Below, piece by piece: positions 35,425-50,400 of a stretch of DNA of 64,000 bases. Origin of the DNA: Acanthaster planci (lineage: Eukaryota > Echinodermata > Asteroidea > Valvatida > Acanthasteridae); contig NW_019091410.1 in the NCBI RefSeq assembly GCF_001949145.1, positions 996,658 to 1,060,657 of the forward strand, in the 5' to 3' direction. Numbering within the stretch: position 1 is the stretch's first letter; the number at the start of each line of letters is the position of its first letter. The notes beneath the pieces are model-generated. The model did not search any database, had not been told where the DNA came from, and saw only the letters and a program-made list of their open reading frames with translations. Position numbers and translations under genes: made by a program.

Positions 35425-38400
35425 CCTTTTTTTCAGCTCGCATTAAGTTCAGCAAAGAAATAAACGAGGATGCACACTGAAAAAGGTGGGACGGTCGTCG
35501 TCTGGACTGTGATTGCTGGGAGGGCCAAGTTCTTCAGATTTCTCTTGAGATTCATTGAATGCAGCTAATAAACACCTGTTGTGAATAGGCACCTGGTGCG
35601 AGGCACGCATGGCAATTGTTCCCGTTGCTGTTTCTCATTTCACCGCCTTGATTACCAGTTTCTTCAAAACATCAAAATTGTCTCGAAAAAAAAAGTACCT
35701 CATAAGACGAGAGCCCGGTGAGGCTTTGCAGTCGAGGAAACGAATCTCTAAAGAAAACAGCGGCAAGTCCCCGGCTTATGAGCAATAATAAAGAACGAAG
35801 GAAGTTCCTAGGAGCGAACGCAATCTCCGCATAACCCCCCTGATGGCTGTCGAGACGGTGGGCGAAGATGTAATTAACACGTGATCCTGATTGGGTCTTG
35901 TTGATGATGTGTTTTTTATTGGGGAAGTTGCGGTCGGTTGTTATTTCTTGAGAGTTTCTAAAGCAGGCACAGGCTACCCTCGATCGTGTAAAAACACCTT
36001 TTAAACATAGTCGTGCTTTATAAGAAAGGAGACTCCAACGTAAATACGACCGGAGGAAACGCTGGTATCTCGGAAAACACTTACAAATGACATTGTCGAT
36101 GAGTTTCGGGATTGCCACCAACGCCCTGTTCAGCGGAAAAGCGATACGTATTACATTTCCAACGAAGTATAAGTTAGCACTGAAGTTGTGCATTTGCACA
36201 AAAAAATTGAACTGAGCTTAGGGCCTACTGTTCAACATTTCAAAGTCCTCTTCTCACGTTCTTGATGTTTGAACTTGTCAGTTTGCATTTATTTAAATTC
36301 ACGCAACCTTCAACCTATGTTGACAACCACTAACAAAAAGTAGCGGTCATTTACGCCAAATTTACAGCTAAAGATAACATGCTGTCTTGTCATATATTTT
36401 CAAAATAATTCCATGACCTAAAATACTACTGGACTGCTGTATATTTGTAGTGGATGATGGCTGCTGTTTCCCTGCGACGCTTCGTTGACGGTCTAAATCT
36501 GAATTGAGCCCCCGAAAATATAGCCTTTAAACGGTGGAAGCGGTATAGAAATCAGCTTAAACTGGGTCCCAACCTTTGGGCGCATCCTGCTTTCGTCGTC
36601 GTCATGTTTTTTTTTCAATTGCTGGTGCGTTCGCCAAATCCAAGTGGAAAACAGTGCAAATAAAAATCGGAGAAATGTCACGAACGCCCCTGCGAATGTA
36701 AACCGAGAGGGTTTCCCGAAGGCGTGGTGCGATTGCTTCCACCGACTGCCGCTCAAGGAGATTATTGCTAAGATTTTCTGTCCCGGTAATCCGCCCGAGC
36801 CTCAGCCGTCGCCGTCACGTAGAAAGCAGACGGCTGATGTGTTGACGACGCGTTAATGATGTCTGCGGCAGTCAAAACGGAGTGCTGTATATACAAGTAC
36901 GCCTACTCCTTTTATTTGCAGTGTCTTGCTTGTAGCCTCTGAGTGCCCCTTGCAGAATGTTCTTCGTAATGCAGTTTGGCGTTTCGAACGTTAAACGAGG
37001 GACAAAAATGCTCGTATCCGTCATTTTGATAGCATTTCCATCTGTTGGCTTCGATGCGGTTCACTTATAAAAGAAATCATGAAAATTGAGAGCTGCTACT
37101 TTTGCAGCACGATTCAAGTTTGTTGAAACGGGCTAAAAGTGCTTATACATTTAAGTGGATAACATTTAGGGAGTTGTTGACGCGCAAAAGTTCCACTTGA
37201 TTCCAAGACCTTGATACTGTACCGGTATAACAGCTCTCGTTTGGCAGTTCTGTATGCTCATTCATACATCCATAGTATCCGGTAACTATAATTTTAAAAA
37301 TATTCTTCAAACAAGAACTCAGGCTTTACAAAGGAAGGCATTTTCCGAATAAAACTCTAACTCTAACTATTGCCGGCCGACGTTGACTTGCAAACCAGAC
37401 ATCTGGGGTCATTCACAAAATGCAGAATTACGTTCACAGAACTTAACCGAAATAGTTTTCAGGATTTTTCAGAATTTAAGTGTACTAAGTTGCAAGCGCA
37501 ACATGCCAAAATGTGTAACAAAATCACAGTGTTGGTATCACTGGCTGTGCAAACCAAAGCAACTCATAAATATAAAGTAATAAAAGAAAAATATAAAATA
37601 TACATAAATAACCAAAAAATGCCGTTTATTATGAAAGCCATCACGAACTTCAACCTGTCATAACCAGCTAAGCCGACTTAAGTATGCGCAAACCAGCCGG
37701 GCGACACCACTCATCTTGTTGCTTAATTTCACGGCCGGCGGCAGGTGCAATTCTTCTGTCTTTTTTTTTTAAAGCACCGACTAACTACCAGCCTGGAACT
37801 AGTCGCCAGCTAACTCCGGTAGAAGAGCCCGAAGGAATACTGCCATCTTAATTGCAGTCATGCGTCAAGAATTCCACACTCCCAGCAATAAAACCCATAT
37901 TTCCCAAGTGAAATGAAACTCATTTTCCAAGGGATGCGCCGATGACAGCAGATCGGATGTAATAACCAATCTTATCCTTTGTCACAACAAGATAAATGTC
38001 CATGGAAAGTTATCCTCAAGCAGCTTTTTTGTTTCATCTGGTGACAATGTATCTCTTTCGGAGCCCTATAGTTGTAAAGACTCCGTAAGCGCATTAAAGT
38101 TTAATGTTTCCTGCAAAGGCCAGTGAAAGATGTTCGTAAATCGACAAAAAGAAATAGAATAGTAAGCGGCCAAGAGTTTGTAAACAAAGACCAAATCAAA
38201 ACAGCTCTTGGGACGAACAATTCTGCAAACTCTCCGACTTGAAAAAAAAGCGCTTGACCGTACTTTAGGGTCAACGTCATCATCACCAACATCGTCATCA
38301 TCTGTCGTGATTAATGTTCATGGAAATGGCAACGGCATGGTTGTGAAAATTTCTTTCATACCCCGGGCCCTGTATGTGACAGATGGAAACAGTATTACTT

Positions 38401-39408
38401 GCTTATCTGACTGTTGCGTCAAACAATACTTCTGCTTAACTACACCTCCAAGCAGTGGTAACGAAGTCCTTCGATGTAATTTTTAAAAGGAATGTCACTG
38501 TATAGTTAAAACATGTTGTAAAGTCAAATTCAAGTTACATGTTGGATGTTGACCTGGATCGGGGAATTATGTGAGGACTGCTTCGGGCGAACTGAATGCA
38601 ATCTTGTCATTTCCAAGATGATTCCCAAGACAGGGGTCGGAGCAATGTCTTAAGCCCTCTCCAATTCACAGGCGACTAAAGTACGCATGGCAGACACGCA
38701 TGCCTGACATCATTTTCTGCGTGAAGTCTAATTTCTGCTGGTAAAGCCTAATGGTTCCAGACGACTTAAGATTCGTCTTGTTTAAAAAGCATTTGTAATT
38801 GCGAATCCTTCAAGGGGAAGATATTCTTACATTAGACGTTCTGGTATGTTCAGCGTCTTTTCTGGAATGGAAAGGGCATTGCTAATGACAATCAGGAACT
38901 ACATTTCGTTTTTACAGTAATCTGTGCGTCTTTGTTTACAAAGTAAAGTTAATGAGAAGTGGAATTTTTTTCGAAAGCTCTCGGACAAGCACAAAATATA
39001 CGTCGGGTATGGGCAAAACCCGTAATTTAAAATTAGCATCTCCCAACGCAAGGTATACATCTTGAAAACTGAGCATCTTGTGATCAATGTTTGAACTGAA
39101 AAAAACTAAGTTACTTTGTGAAACGGACTGAATGTATTTTCAGTTAGTACTTATTAGTTATTAGTTAGACGAGAGACCGAATTCGGTTTTATTTATTCAA
39201 AAACCTAGAAGAATAACACAAAAAATATGTGGAAAAAGTTCACATTTTAGTCAGAATGTTCAAATTGAACCCCAGTGTAAACAACGACATCGATCCCACA
39301 GTTACATAAATAACAGCTGGGAGAAGTGCAAGGTTCGTGAAGTGAGCGGAAATTTTAGACTTTGTAGCAACAATTTATTTCAGCTTGCAAGCAAAGAGCT
39401 AACACTTG

Positions 39409-39546
39409 CAACAAACAAACAAACAAACGAACAACCAACCAACCAACCAACCAACCAACCAACCAACCAACCAACCAACCAACCAACCAACCAACCAACC
39501 AACCAACCAACCAACCAACCAACCAACCAACCAATCAACAAACAAA
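39409..39546. repeat. Tetranucleotide array (AAAC)n then (AACC)n
   Basis: About 30 bases of AAAC units followed by over 100 bases of nearly uninterrupted CCAA units, ending in CAATCAACAAAC. The same two units occur, in the opposite order, in the array at 27.6 kb. Confidence 0.97.
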
Positions 39547-39788
39547 AGTTAGACATTTTGTGCTCAGAATGAGTAATATAAGTAAGTCAGATCTCGATGA
39601 CAAGACTGCTGGAAATTACGCACAAGTCTATGGCAGTGGCCGCGGCCAGTTGACATTCAGTCGTGTGTAATTTCCGGCCGTAGCCAGGTGATTCGGACAC
39701 GGCCATATTAATTTACTCAACAGTGACTGACTTTTGGCCAATTTTGACGTATATTTGACTTATCTCTGACGTATAAATATTACTCAGG

Positions 39789-39848
39789 GGCCTGTCTGAC
39801 TAATTCAAATTAATCATTGGCCTTTCTGACTAATTTAAATTGGTCATT
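39789..39848. repeat. Imperfect 30-bp tandem pair
   Basis: Two adjacent 30-base units starting GGCCTGTCTGACTAATT and GGCCTTTCTGACTAATT differ at about four positions. Non-coding. Confidence 0.85.
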
Positions 39849-42800
39849 TTAGGCATAGAGCTGGACTAACTGTTATTAGTCAAAATGACAGATTTTTGTT
39901 TAAAGTGGTATAATCTTTGATCATAAATACAAAAATAATACAAGGCCTACATTTGAAGTCGTCACCATAATTTTTCAGTTGATTACTAAAATTTGAAATA
40001 CCAATTTTGGGGAACGGAATAAATGTTAGTGCATATATTCCGTACTGCAGTTCTCAACAGAGTCATGTGAAAAAAGGTTACTGGTTGCCCGGCTTCATGC
40101 TGCACGCATAATCCGATAATCGTCCTGTAATCTTATGTGTCTTATTGTTCATGCCACACAAATCAATCCTCGAAGGTACATTTCGGTCGTGCAAGCCAGC
40201 GGGGACAGAGAAGTCGTGTCCACGGCAGAAAATAATGCCGTGCTAGAAGGAAAGGCTTATCTTTACCAAGTTACCATCTCGGGGTAATCGACAGAAAAAC
40301 ATGTAGAGCCATTACCTAAACCGCTTCTGCTATACTCACACTCAATGAAGGTCCTATGCATTAAACGGAAATGGAACAAAGTAATATACAAGGAAATAGA
40401 ACAAAGTAATAAAGTAACAGGTTAAGAACTTGAACTGGTCCATGCGGGAATGCAGTGAGTTGTCAGAACCATTACTACTTGCTTGAATCATAGAGATGCT
40501 ACAACATATCGCCATAGAAACTGAAAGCTGCTATCGTTGTCTCGAGACCATTAAAGTGAAACGAGAAACGGCGGATTGCCATTGTGCAGTCACGGTTGAT
40601 AATGTTTTAGGCCTATACCGGTTAGGAAAATTACTAATGTACCAACACGCCTACGCCGGGAGATGCCAAGGAAACCGCAGCTATAGCGTCATGGCAGGAA
40701 AGATCAGAGCAGATCGTAATTTCTCGTCCATTCCATGGTGAATTGAATGGACAGGACATGGTGGGCTCTGTCTTCCGATATGAATCAGTCAGACCATTGA
40801 CCCCTCGTAGGTTGGATACGGGATGTGTTGGAATAATCATGATGCGAAGCATCTTCGGGGTTTCTCGTTATCCTTGCGCTAGTAATATACCCTGGAGACC
40901 CGTCCTTAACGACGTCCGTCTCTGTGCGTGCATTCACTCGAAGCCCCAGATTTCCCCAATTTATCATGATGTAAACTCCACAGAAGTATTTTTTTTTTGG
41001 GGGGGGAATAACACGTTTTCTTGCCGGAAAACCCTACCTCATATTGTAATTATTTACTAATATATCGAATAACACAATTCATCGAGTTGGAAAGCGTGTT
41101 TGTTGTTATACGCTTTCGTTTAATTAATACAATACACGAGTTTTTTTTCCCTCATAAAAAATACGCCTCCCTCAAGTTTTGGAGTTCAGTTTAAAACTGT
41201 TAAGGGCTGCCCTCTAGTGAATTCGACACCAGCTTCATTCAAAATTACCCCTTCCCACAGACTATCTGTTAAAACACCATTACCCCCAACCCTCTGTAAT
41301 TGAGCTAAAAATCTCCCTAATTATGTAATTTGTCCTGTCTACAACAAAACATTTTAGTTTGGTAAGAAAACCGGAAGGCCGATATAGGGGACGCGCAGGA
41401 AGCACGTTAGTGATAAATAGCCATCAGTTGCTTGTGATATAGTGGTGCGCCCATCACGTGTACCATTGATTCGCTTTAGGTTAGAATCACAAAAACCCAT
41501 TAACTCATCCAGCGCGAGACCAACCCGCGAGAGAGGGACTCGTGAGGGGCTGTTTCCTCTATCTCACCATAGCCCTGCCCCGAAAAAAAACCGGGGAACT
41601 GCACTGGATGTCGAGGATTGACACCGCCTAACGTAGATTGAATTCTACCGAGATGATTGCCACGACTACTCAATCCCAAATGCGAATTGCAGTCGTATTA
41701 GTTCAGTTTCCGTGCCGCTTCCCTCAACTTTCTTGCCGTCTCTCTACCTGCGGCAATGCTTCACTGCTTGACACCTGCCACTCAGAGCATGTTGAGAGCT
41801 ATATAAATTATATGGCTCGAAAGAAGAAAAGCCTTGTGGGAAGAACTGTGCTATCGATGTCGAGGCATATCATTGATGACAGACATTTTTTAACTGTTCG
41901 ATCGGGATATTTTAATTACTGTTTTGATAAGATCTGCGTCCATCAGCAATAGTCCTCATTTTGCTGTATGTTGACAAACCGCCCTGGGATGTCATCCAAA
42001 CAAGTTGTAAAAGCAGATGGACTGCATGATCGACAACAACAATGGATAGGAGTAGGAAGAAGGAAATTTTAGGCAAAGAAGAATAACAACACCAGACCTA
42101 TACGAACAAGATGGAGACAAAAAACAGGAAGAAACAGGGATGTACAGGCCTTATTGCATACTCGAGGGCTGCATCTTACACTGGATTGGCTCAGCCAAGT
42201 GATGATCACAATGTTGATCGATGGTGGTGATTACGAACAATCGATATTTTGGCCTGTATGATAGCTTCTTTACAGAACGACAATAATATTTACAAAATCT
42301 AAAGTGACCATGTGAAGTAAAAACCATTAAAATACATTGCCGCGTTCATGTGTCTTGGGTGTTATCGACAGCTTGTCTGATATCGGCGGTGAAACGATGA
42401 AAACCTGGGTGCGTACATTTGCAGCTAAAAAGCAATAGAAACCCTTCATAACTGTAGTGATAAAAAGGCAATGGCGTCTGAGGTGTGTGGCACAGCGTAT
42501 TCTCGAAAGGTTGCAACCTGTTTGTTTGTAGTATTACTACAAGCAAAACAGGTACCGGTAAAGGATGCAGACACTATGTCTTAGTATGCAGGTGTTTTCA
42601 GTCTTTTGGTTGTGGTAATGGAGCCTGATGAATTAGTAGCTTTTAAATGCACTTAATTTCAAATTTGCTGTCATTCGACGCTGCGTCTTTGCAGCTGGGA
42701 CATTTATCTCTCAGTAAGATCAGCATATGGTTTCTACAATGAAGCAAGAACACCTTAGTCGTATTCCAGAAGGACAACAGGCACAGTCAACCGCTGCTCG

Positions 42801-43481
42801 GACTTTTATCAGCCAAACGGGCAACGTTCCCGGCGGACAGGATTGACATTTCTCACAGTCAATCATATCCGATAATATGCACGTCGAGAAAGTATCAACC
42901 GAGACGGCTGACGTATTAAACGAAAGGGGGTAACCGCAGGTGGATATAAAATAAGCGGACGTTTAGCTGTCGACGCTGTGTGGCAGTCATTCTGGAGCTG
43001 CCATAAATTCAAAGGCTTTTGTAAAACCTCTTGTGCAAAACGGAGTATAGCAAAACGTCTCTATATGAGAAATAAAAGTGGTGATGGTTTCACCACACAC
43101 GTTGAACACGTAACGAGCGTAAAAGGATTATCCAGAAAAGAAAATGTGTTGATAAGTTAACTGTGATATTCATCCGTCTCAGATTAAAACAATTTATCTT
43201 GCTTCCGATACGCTTGTGCTATCAGAGATGGCGCCCTTTTCTCGTTTTCAACATCAATCAAGATTCTGCCATTCTACTAGTGAGCTTGAGTCACGATCGA
43301 CTCAGTTATCGTAATCGTGGCAGGAAATGGGGAAGGACTTAATTTGCTCTGGCACGAAGAGGTAAAAAAAGACAACCAAGGAGGAATAAACTGAACATCT
43401 ATTTTTATCGAAACCCTGTGCGTCAACAGTAGGGTGGGTTGAACGAGTATGAAGCTTAACAGTGGCCCCTGCAGCTAAAAA

Positions 43482-43519
43482 AAGCAAACCAAAACAAAAC
43501 AAAACAAAAACAAAACAAA
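43482..43519. repeat. (AAAAC)n microsatellite
   Basis: Consecutive AAAAC-type units with one longer A-run. Confidence 0.85.
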
Positions 43520-46500
43520 TCCCGAAATGTGCCAAATTTCATGAGCCGAATGTGTTTGTGCACGACCCATTTTGTCACAATCTCCGAGATGACTGCTGTA
43601 AGGTATAGCCTAAATCCTGTTTTCACAGAATCATGAAAACAACTCATTTCAGAGACTTCCTCGTTTTTTAAAACTAATTGTATGTACATGTACACACAAA
43701 GAATTTATCGTCAGAAGTAAAACGAAGTACTATTGAGAATGGAAAAAATATCTCCGAAGCCCAACAGCAAGTGACAGAAACGTGCTTTTGGATAATTTCA
43801 CCCATTTTTATCGTTGAAAATGACATTTCACTTGCGACTTTCTAGCGATGAAAACTATGTGCCCAGGCGCCAACTGGACACTTTCTCTAATCGGCCAATT
43901 ATAGACTGTCTGTCATTATCGCCACGTAATTGCTTCCACTTGTCGATGAACACACATGTGACTGTACGTCACTTCCATTTAATATTTTTATGCAGGTCAC
44001 AATATACTTTGGGGGCTTGTTTACCCATGCTCAAGTGTGTTTTTAAAAGTCTAATTTCGTTTGCTAATGTAAATTTTCCGATTCAAGAGCAAAACAGAGA
44101 TATCTTAAGAGAACTGCTATTGTTACATAGCACCTTCACCATAATTTTTGCCAGAATTCGGTGACTTTTCTGTCAGTTTTCCTTTTTTTTCGCTTTTGGT
44201 GTTTCAGTGGTGATCCACTTCAGACAGTTAACTCCAAGCAAAGTTTGGTATGCGGTTTCGACTGAGCAAAGCTTTTGTTTGTGATTTTTATAGCAGCAAA
44301 CCCCTATGTAAATGTTATGTTTCCATAGTGACATCAAAGATACAGCGCCCTCTGCTTTCAGGGGCAGCAGAACCCATATGAAATGCAGAGACTTGTGTCC
44401 TGTAACCAAAATTACACGGGACAAAGGGTGTCTCATTTTGCCCCCAACAGTTCACACGAATGGTATTTGTGCATAGTAGGTTTCTGCGTCAACTTCTTGT
44501 TACGGGAAAACCAGAATGTGTTTTTTCAGTTAAACTAACGTCCTAAAGAAGAAATTAGAATGGAAGAGGGATTGTTTGGAAACAATTTAATGAACGCATG
44601 CTTTAAACAACTCAATAAATCTAAGTAACTACACAAAGAACAGATAAGATTGATTGTAGGAAAAAGACATTCTTTTCGTATAAAGCGGGTACGAATAACC
44701 AACAAGCATCTTGCTTGGAATACCATTTTTTCCCATTGCAAAAGGCACGCAATCATGTCAGCCGATCTTAGCACAGACATTCCCCGTTATGTCTGGCTAA
44801 TGAGCTATTCTTCAGTTCAGGTTGCTGAAGGAGCCGAATCGACAAGGAAGTAATTATCTTACTACGAAACAGGTTGTATTAGTATTTTCGAGGTCCGATG
44901 AAGTCTATGCATATGGTCTCAAATCCTCTGACTAATTGACACCCGAAGCGCACTGGCGACCCTCATCACCTGGCCGCAGCACAATACAATATACTTCATA
45001 ATGGGACTTTTGGGAAATATGCGAACTTTGTCCCGAGATCATTGTCTATAGACCTTGGGTGCCAAATACCCTGAATATCTGAATGGGGCTTTTGAACAAT
45101 ATAACCTTCACTTCTGATAGACCTGGGGTGGATGATGGGACCCCACAAACAAAAACAACTGTGCGCTCATCGGGATAACTATGCTTGCTAAATGAACCAG
45201 TTGCAAACTGTGCTTCACCAAAACAAACCGATAGATCTTTTCACAGGAGGGTCAGGCCCTGTTAACGCCAGGATCCACTGGCATCTTCAATGCGTAATTG
45301 ACTTGGCGGGAAAAAAGTTTTGTAGCGACCCCGCTGATTCGATTACCATGGTTTACGCAGTTCTTAAATTATTATAATTGCCATTTCAACAAATGGCCAA
45401 AGATAGCTACCGGCTGGCCAGTGAAACGAGAGTCACTCTGCAGGCTTTGCTGCGGCTATTATTGCTGGCTTAATGGATCCGTTATTGAATCCAACAGTTT
45501 AATCAATAGTTTCCACAGTATCATCAATAAGTCATTAATATCATTGGCGTGCCCAGTGCTAATGTGTCTTTTGCCACGTAATTTCAAATGTGGACTTGCC
45601 TTAACTATACCAAGAAGCACAACTTGTGCGGTAGACCTTCATCATAAAATGATACCATAAATGCCCTTCCATATGTTCGTGAAGTCGCTATTATTTAATT
45701 GCAACATAGATGCGGTCGCAATTCATATTTTGTGACAAAAGTAAGATGAACCAGAAATTTGTTCTGGAAAACCAAGCAAGCATTTCTAATTGGCCCAAAA
45801 AAGAAAAGAAAATCAGCGGGGCTTGCCAATTATCCAACGTGTCGGACAAAAAACAAAACAAACAAAAACATGATAGATGAGGTTTAATATCGCCATCAGA
45901 GAGCTCAACGACAAACACTCCACACAATATTTATGCCTGCCCTTCCTCCAAAACCAAACAATCTTCCTCCCTATATAAGAGTCAACTATATATCACATCT
46001 GTACAGCGACACCCTTTTAATTTCGCCGCATCGAGGCAGCCACACATTGTACAAAAGACTGCATTGAGCCAGAGTGGAAATTTGTATTGGTAGCACCGAT
46101 GTCGAATAAGTCGAACAACAGAGTAGTGCTTCTATGTAACATTGTTTCTTTAAGGGCGTTCGAATTTTTCTTCTCGTGTGGGTTACAGCTTATCTCGTGT
46201 CAGCCATCCCCGGGGTCCGTCTTAATTTGCTGTAACATTAAAAATATAAAGATGTGTGTATATATATCTGGGGGTGCCTCTTCAGCAAACTTACACACCG
46301 TCCAGATGAGTCAAATAGATGCAAAAGAATTTGAAAAACATATGTGAATCTATTCAAAACATAGTCGATTTTCTTTATGAAAAATAATGCTGTAAATCAG
46401 AGAGAGGCAACGAAACTAAGATTCATGTTAATTTGTTTACTGAAGGCCGGAATAAACTCAGTGATGATAGGCCTACTTATAATTTCACCATGATACTCAG

Positions 46501-47204
46501 TCTATTCATGCATACCATGTACATGTATATTCAAAATATAGTCATTTGATATAGAAAGCGTCTAGCTTTTTTTCCAAGGTAAATGAAATTTGATAGCATA
46601 TCAGAGATGCATATTTCATAATGCCTTCAGGGAGTCTTGTATATTAAAAGTAAGTCAGATAGGCAGATCTAATACCCCACTTGCTTAGGTAATAAAAATA
46701 TGTTTATATAGAATGTGCATAATTATCGCTTACAATATTGCGCGACCATCAAAGCTTGTTCGCTCTTATCATTCATTACGTGTGAAAGCGTAGCGTCAAT
46801 AGGAAGCAGAAGCCAGCCTGTTGGAACTATTTCCGCTGTAGGGACCCACTAGAGAGAGTATGCTTAGCAAAAATTGGTTTTCATCAGGCACAAGCTAAGT
46901 AACAAAGTTGCAATGAGATAATCCAGTTTTCTTTCATCAGTGACCAAAGTCCAGTACTGAAATCGTTCCAAATTAAAATGGCCTCAAATTGGACGATGAA
47001 AAAAATTGCATTCTGCAGAAGTTACTCAGGGTGAGAACATTGTGTGACCTGGTGTCCATTATTCGTACATGCAGATAAGATCATATCTTTTAATTTGGTC
47101 TGTTGACTGCAAAATTATATAGATCACATGTATACACAATAATAAATATTGCACCAACGTACATATCAGAACGAAAACAATGCGATGTTCTGGGCTCCGA
47201 GCTG

Positions 47205-47415
47205 GACCAAGAGAAGGCGCAATTTTCATAGCAACGGGGTTCCTTTGGGAGTGACTGCGCTACGCTGGTCCACGAAGGACTATGAAACGCAGAGGTTGCA
47301 GTCGCATTGCTTATCAACAAAATGAACACTCCCGACCAGTATGGCTCTTTTTAACCGATTGGGGGCGGGGTGGTTCCGCTCAGTGCGGAATCGGTCTTGC
47401 GATGCAGAAAGCAGT
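47205..47415 (+). repeat. Dispersed repeat family 2, copy 2
   Basis: Diverged copy of the repeat at 23.75 kb, starting GGACCAAGAGAAGGCGCAA, with AGCAACGGGGTTCCTTTGG, TATCAACAAAATGAACACTC and CTCTTTTTAACCGATTGGGG in the same order. Confidence 0.6.
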
Positions 47416-50400
47416 ATAATCAACATAATTTTTGACAAGTGCCTTTAAAACTTTACTGCGGAGAAAGAACACAGAAACAATCTACCATTTTATAGGTTTT
47501 GGAATTGTCATGCTCCAACAAATTGTTTACCTGTTGACTTTTAAAGCAGATGTTAGAATTTCGCTGTGGTTGACATGGACAAATCGGCTATGATTGGAAC
47601 TCAGCTAATGCAGCATTAGGAAAATGACAAATTGAGGATTTCGAAATTTGTGCACGTTATTCTGTCGGATAATTGGACGACCGTCACTGTCAATGAGTTA
47701 AATTTAAGATTAGCAATGTTGTGACTAACTGCGTTGTGGCTATGTCGTCTGCGTTTGTCTTGAGAGCCGTTTTTGTCAAAATGCTGCTTTGGGTGTGACG
47801 CTTGCTAGGTGTGAGGGACAGGGAGTATAAGCAACACGTTTTGCCTCTGATTAGCAGACAACCCTGTTGCCATCAATTCTAAATAATAATTGCATGAATG
47901 TTGTTAAATTCAATTAATGTTGTAGGCCAGTCTGAATGCTGCATTTGCAGTTTATGCCTGGCAAACATGACAGTTATCCGGATACGTACATAACCGTGGC
48001 TGTTACGATTGTAACTGCTTAGTGTATCCTGAGCCAACCGGTTTTCCTTTAAATCAGTGAGCTCCTACTTGTCTGTCTCATGTTGTAACGATTTGATGAC
48101 ATCGGTCCATTTTGCGTGATATATTCTTTAACAATTAGCGCCTCTGTAGTAACTGACTGAAATCAAGTAAACCAAACCAGGTTTGCGGTAATATGACTAA
48201 GAGATACTGACGGCCCCATTGACTGAATTTTCCATTCGAATGCCAAAGGCCGAAATATTGCCCCCGGTAACATTCTACACGAAACATCACCTCTGATAAA
48301 CAAATCAAACTTGACCGTCTAGACTCAACCTGTCCCTTTGAATCAGTTTTAAAATATGTCATGTAAACTGTGGAATGAAATAATAAGCTAGATGCAGATG
48401 CTCTGTTTCAGATTGAACTTAACGAATAAACAGATAAACTCACAGATCTGACCGAATGTTTTTAGCCTGTTTTGATTCGGCGATGGCGCATGTGAATATG
48501 ACAATCAAGTGCTCAGTCCGCGGACGTATTTCGAAAATGTGCGGGTAGCCCCCCGGCTTTGGCTGGCCTCGAGTGTTGTTTCATCTGAAGCTAAAATATT
48601 CAATTGTGTTTGTTATGATTTGCCTGTTGGATAAGTCTTGACAGCTACCTGCATTTATGTATAGGTCAAAAGATATGTAAACAACGAACCCGGATGGGAG
48701 AAAATGGACAAAATTTTAGGAGTTATCTTACTGCCTGGGAGGACTAAGAAGCACTTGTAATGTATTGTGTTATGGGTTGGAGTTAAAATCAGAATACTTG
48801 TATTGAAATGGCTTCTGCACCATAGACGATGGCCCGGTGTTTGATATCAAACGTGGAATAAAATTAATTCAGTTTGCTTTGATGTTTGAATGCCGAACGA
48901 TGCACAGAAAATCCATGTGCAACAGGAAGATGAAATGCATCTGTGAAATTTTGTAAACCTACAGCTGTGAATATGGTTCACACATTCTTACGCTTTAGTA
49001 AATCTTTGGTATTAAACTGTTGTCATATGCCGTAATGAAATTCCAAAGCACGGGCAGCATGCAGCTCAAGTTTCTCATTGAAAATTTACTTAGTAAGGCT
49101 ACTGAGGCTCTCAGGAGTTCAGATTTGAGTGATATTGTTAGTAAATATAAACCTACCAATGGACATCAGTTGACGAGACAACACAATGGGCATTTTACTA
49201 ATGGGATTGACCCCTGCTCTGTGCGTTCACAACACAGTCATGTTATAATTGGGTATTTTATAATAAGCAGCTTATTACACAGTACAGGAATTATATGAGC
49301 AGGCCCGGGGTCACACCGGCATGCTTTTATTACCCTGAGAAGGGAAACTGAAATCTGTATCGTTGGGATAATAATGAAGCTCCATCGATTAGTTGCCCCA
49401 CTACTTGGCCTGTCAAAAGTCGAAGGCCGTGAAACGATCTTACGCCGACCACCCTTCGACAGGCTTCGACCAGCGAGGTGACCTCGTCGCGAGGACGTGT
49501 GCCGCCCGCTCGTAATGAACATTCTTACCTGCCGGGGCGGTCCGCAGCTCGAGAATAATTTATCACTCCTCCGTTCCAGACAATAGCAGTTTGATTTCAT
49601 TAAATACTTCAGTCGGGGCCCTTGATATTCATGAAAATTACCACTAATGTCTACAGTTTGAGCGACAAATATGCTGCTCTGCTCACTGCGACAACGTACA
49701 AAGAACACGGTATTTGATTCTGGAGCAGAAGGTTGGGTGAAACTTTGATTATGTTTATCTCTTCTATTAACTTTGATAATCCCAGAAACATTCGGTAATA
49801 AATCCATCAAATTCATAGGTAATGCAGATCAAGTGCTGCTCAACCAGATTGCACTAACAAGACACTTCATGACATCCTCAAACGAAGAACCTTGCCATAG
49901 AGACTGAAATGAAAAAGTCTTTTCATGCTGTTGGCCTTTTTACCATGTCTTTTTGATCACGTTTTACGTTTTATTAGGTTTCTTTTCTAAATCGATCACA
50001 TTATATATCACCAGGGGAACAGAACTTCTTTCGCAGTCCCACTTTATTAGACCACCAGGGTTGATACCAGTATAGCTGACTGGATGTATTCTTCACTGAC
50101 AAACCAAATTAAAGAAAAGAGCAGGTCGAAGAGAACTCGTCACAAAGACAGAAAAGGAACAGTGGGGGGAAACGAGGATCGAACCATAGAGCAAGGAACA
50201 GACAGAGCTATCATGGGACCAAGAGCAGAATATCCAAAGTACAAGATGCATGGGTGACAATGAGAGGTTGCCAAACACTGAGTCACGAGCAGTCGGGGAC
50301 CGAGCATAGCTCATTACAGGGGAACATCAAGACTTGGAGAGGCCCGCAAACACGACCTGACGTCTGCGCCGACGAGGATATCTTGCGTGTTATCTGATAC

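Larger units (their letters stand above)
29363..39408. other. Long stretch without a supported exon, upstream of exon A
   Basis: The missing 5' exons of the cyclase would lie at or beyond this side, but no frame here shows an ANF-receptor N-lobe or a following matching donor. The longest frame (175 codons, 35672-36199 minus) has no recognisable domain. Apart from small repeats listed separately, I see nothing definite. Confidence 0.55.
39547..47204. other. Non-coding, no supported exon
   Basis: It contains a poly-T/poly-G run at about 40989-41007 and a good TATA-like sequence, CTATATAAG, at 45971-45979. No convincing reading frame follows it. Confidence 0.55.

Noticed and set aside
35672-36199. 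Minus-strand 175-codon frame
   Set aside because: It has the right strand for a missing cyclase exon, but it contains no ANF-receptor motif and no domain pattern.
39342-39572. Frame with repeated NQPT residues
   Set aside because: Produced by the CCAA tetranucleotide array.
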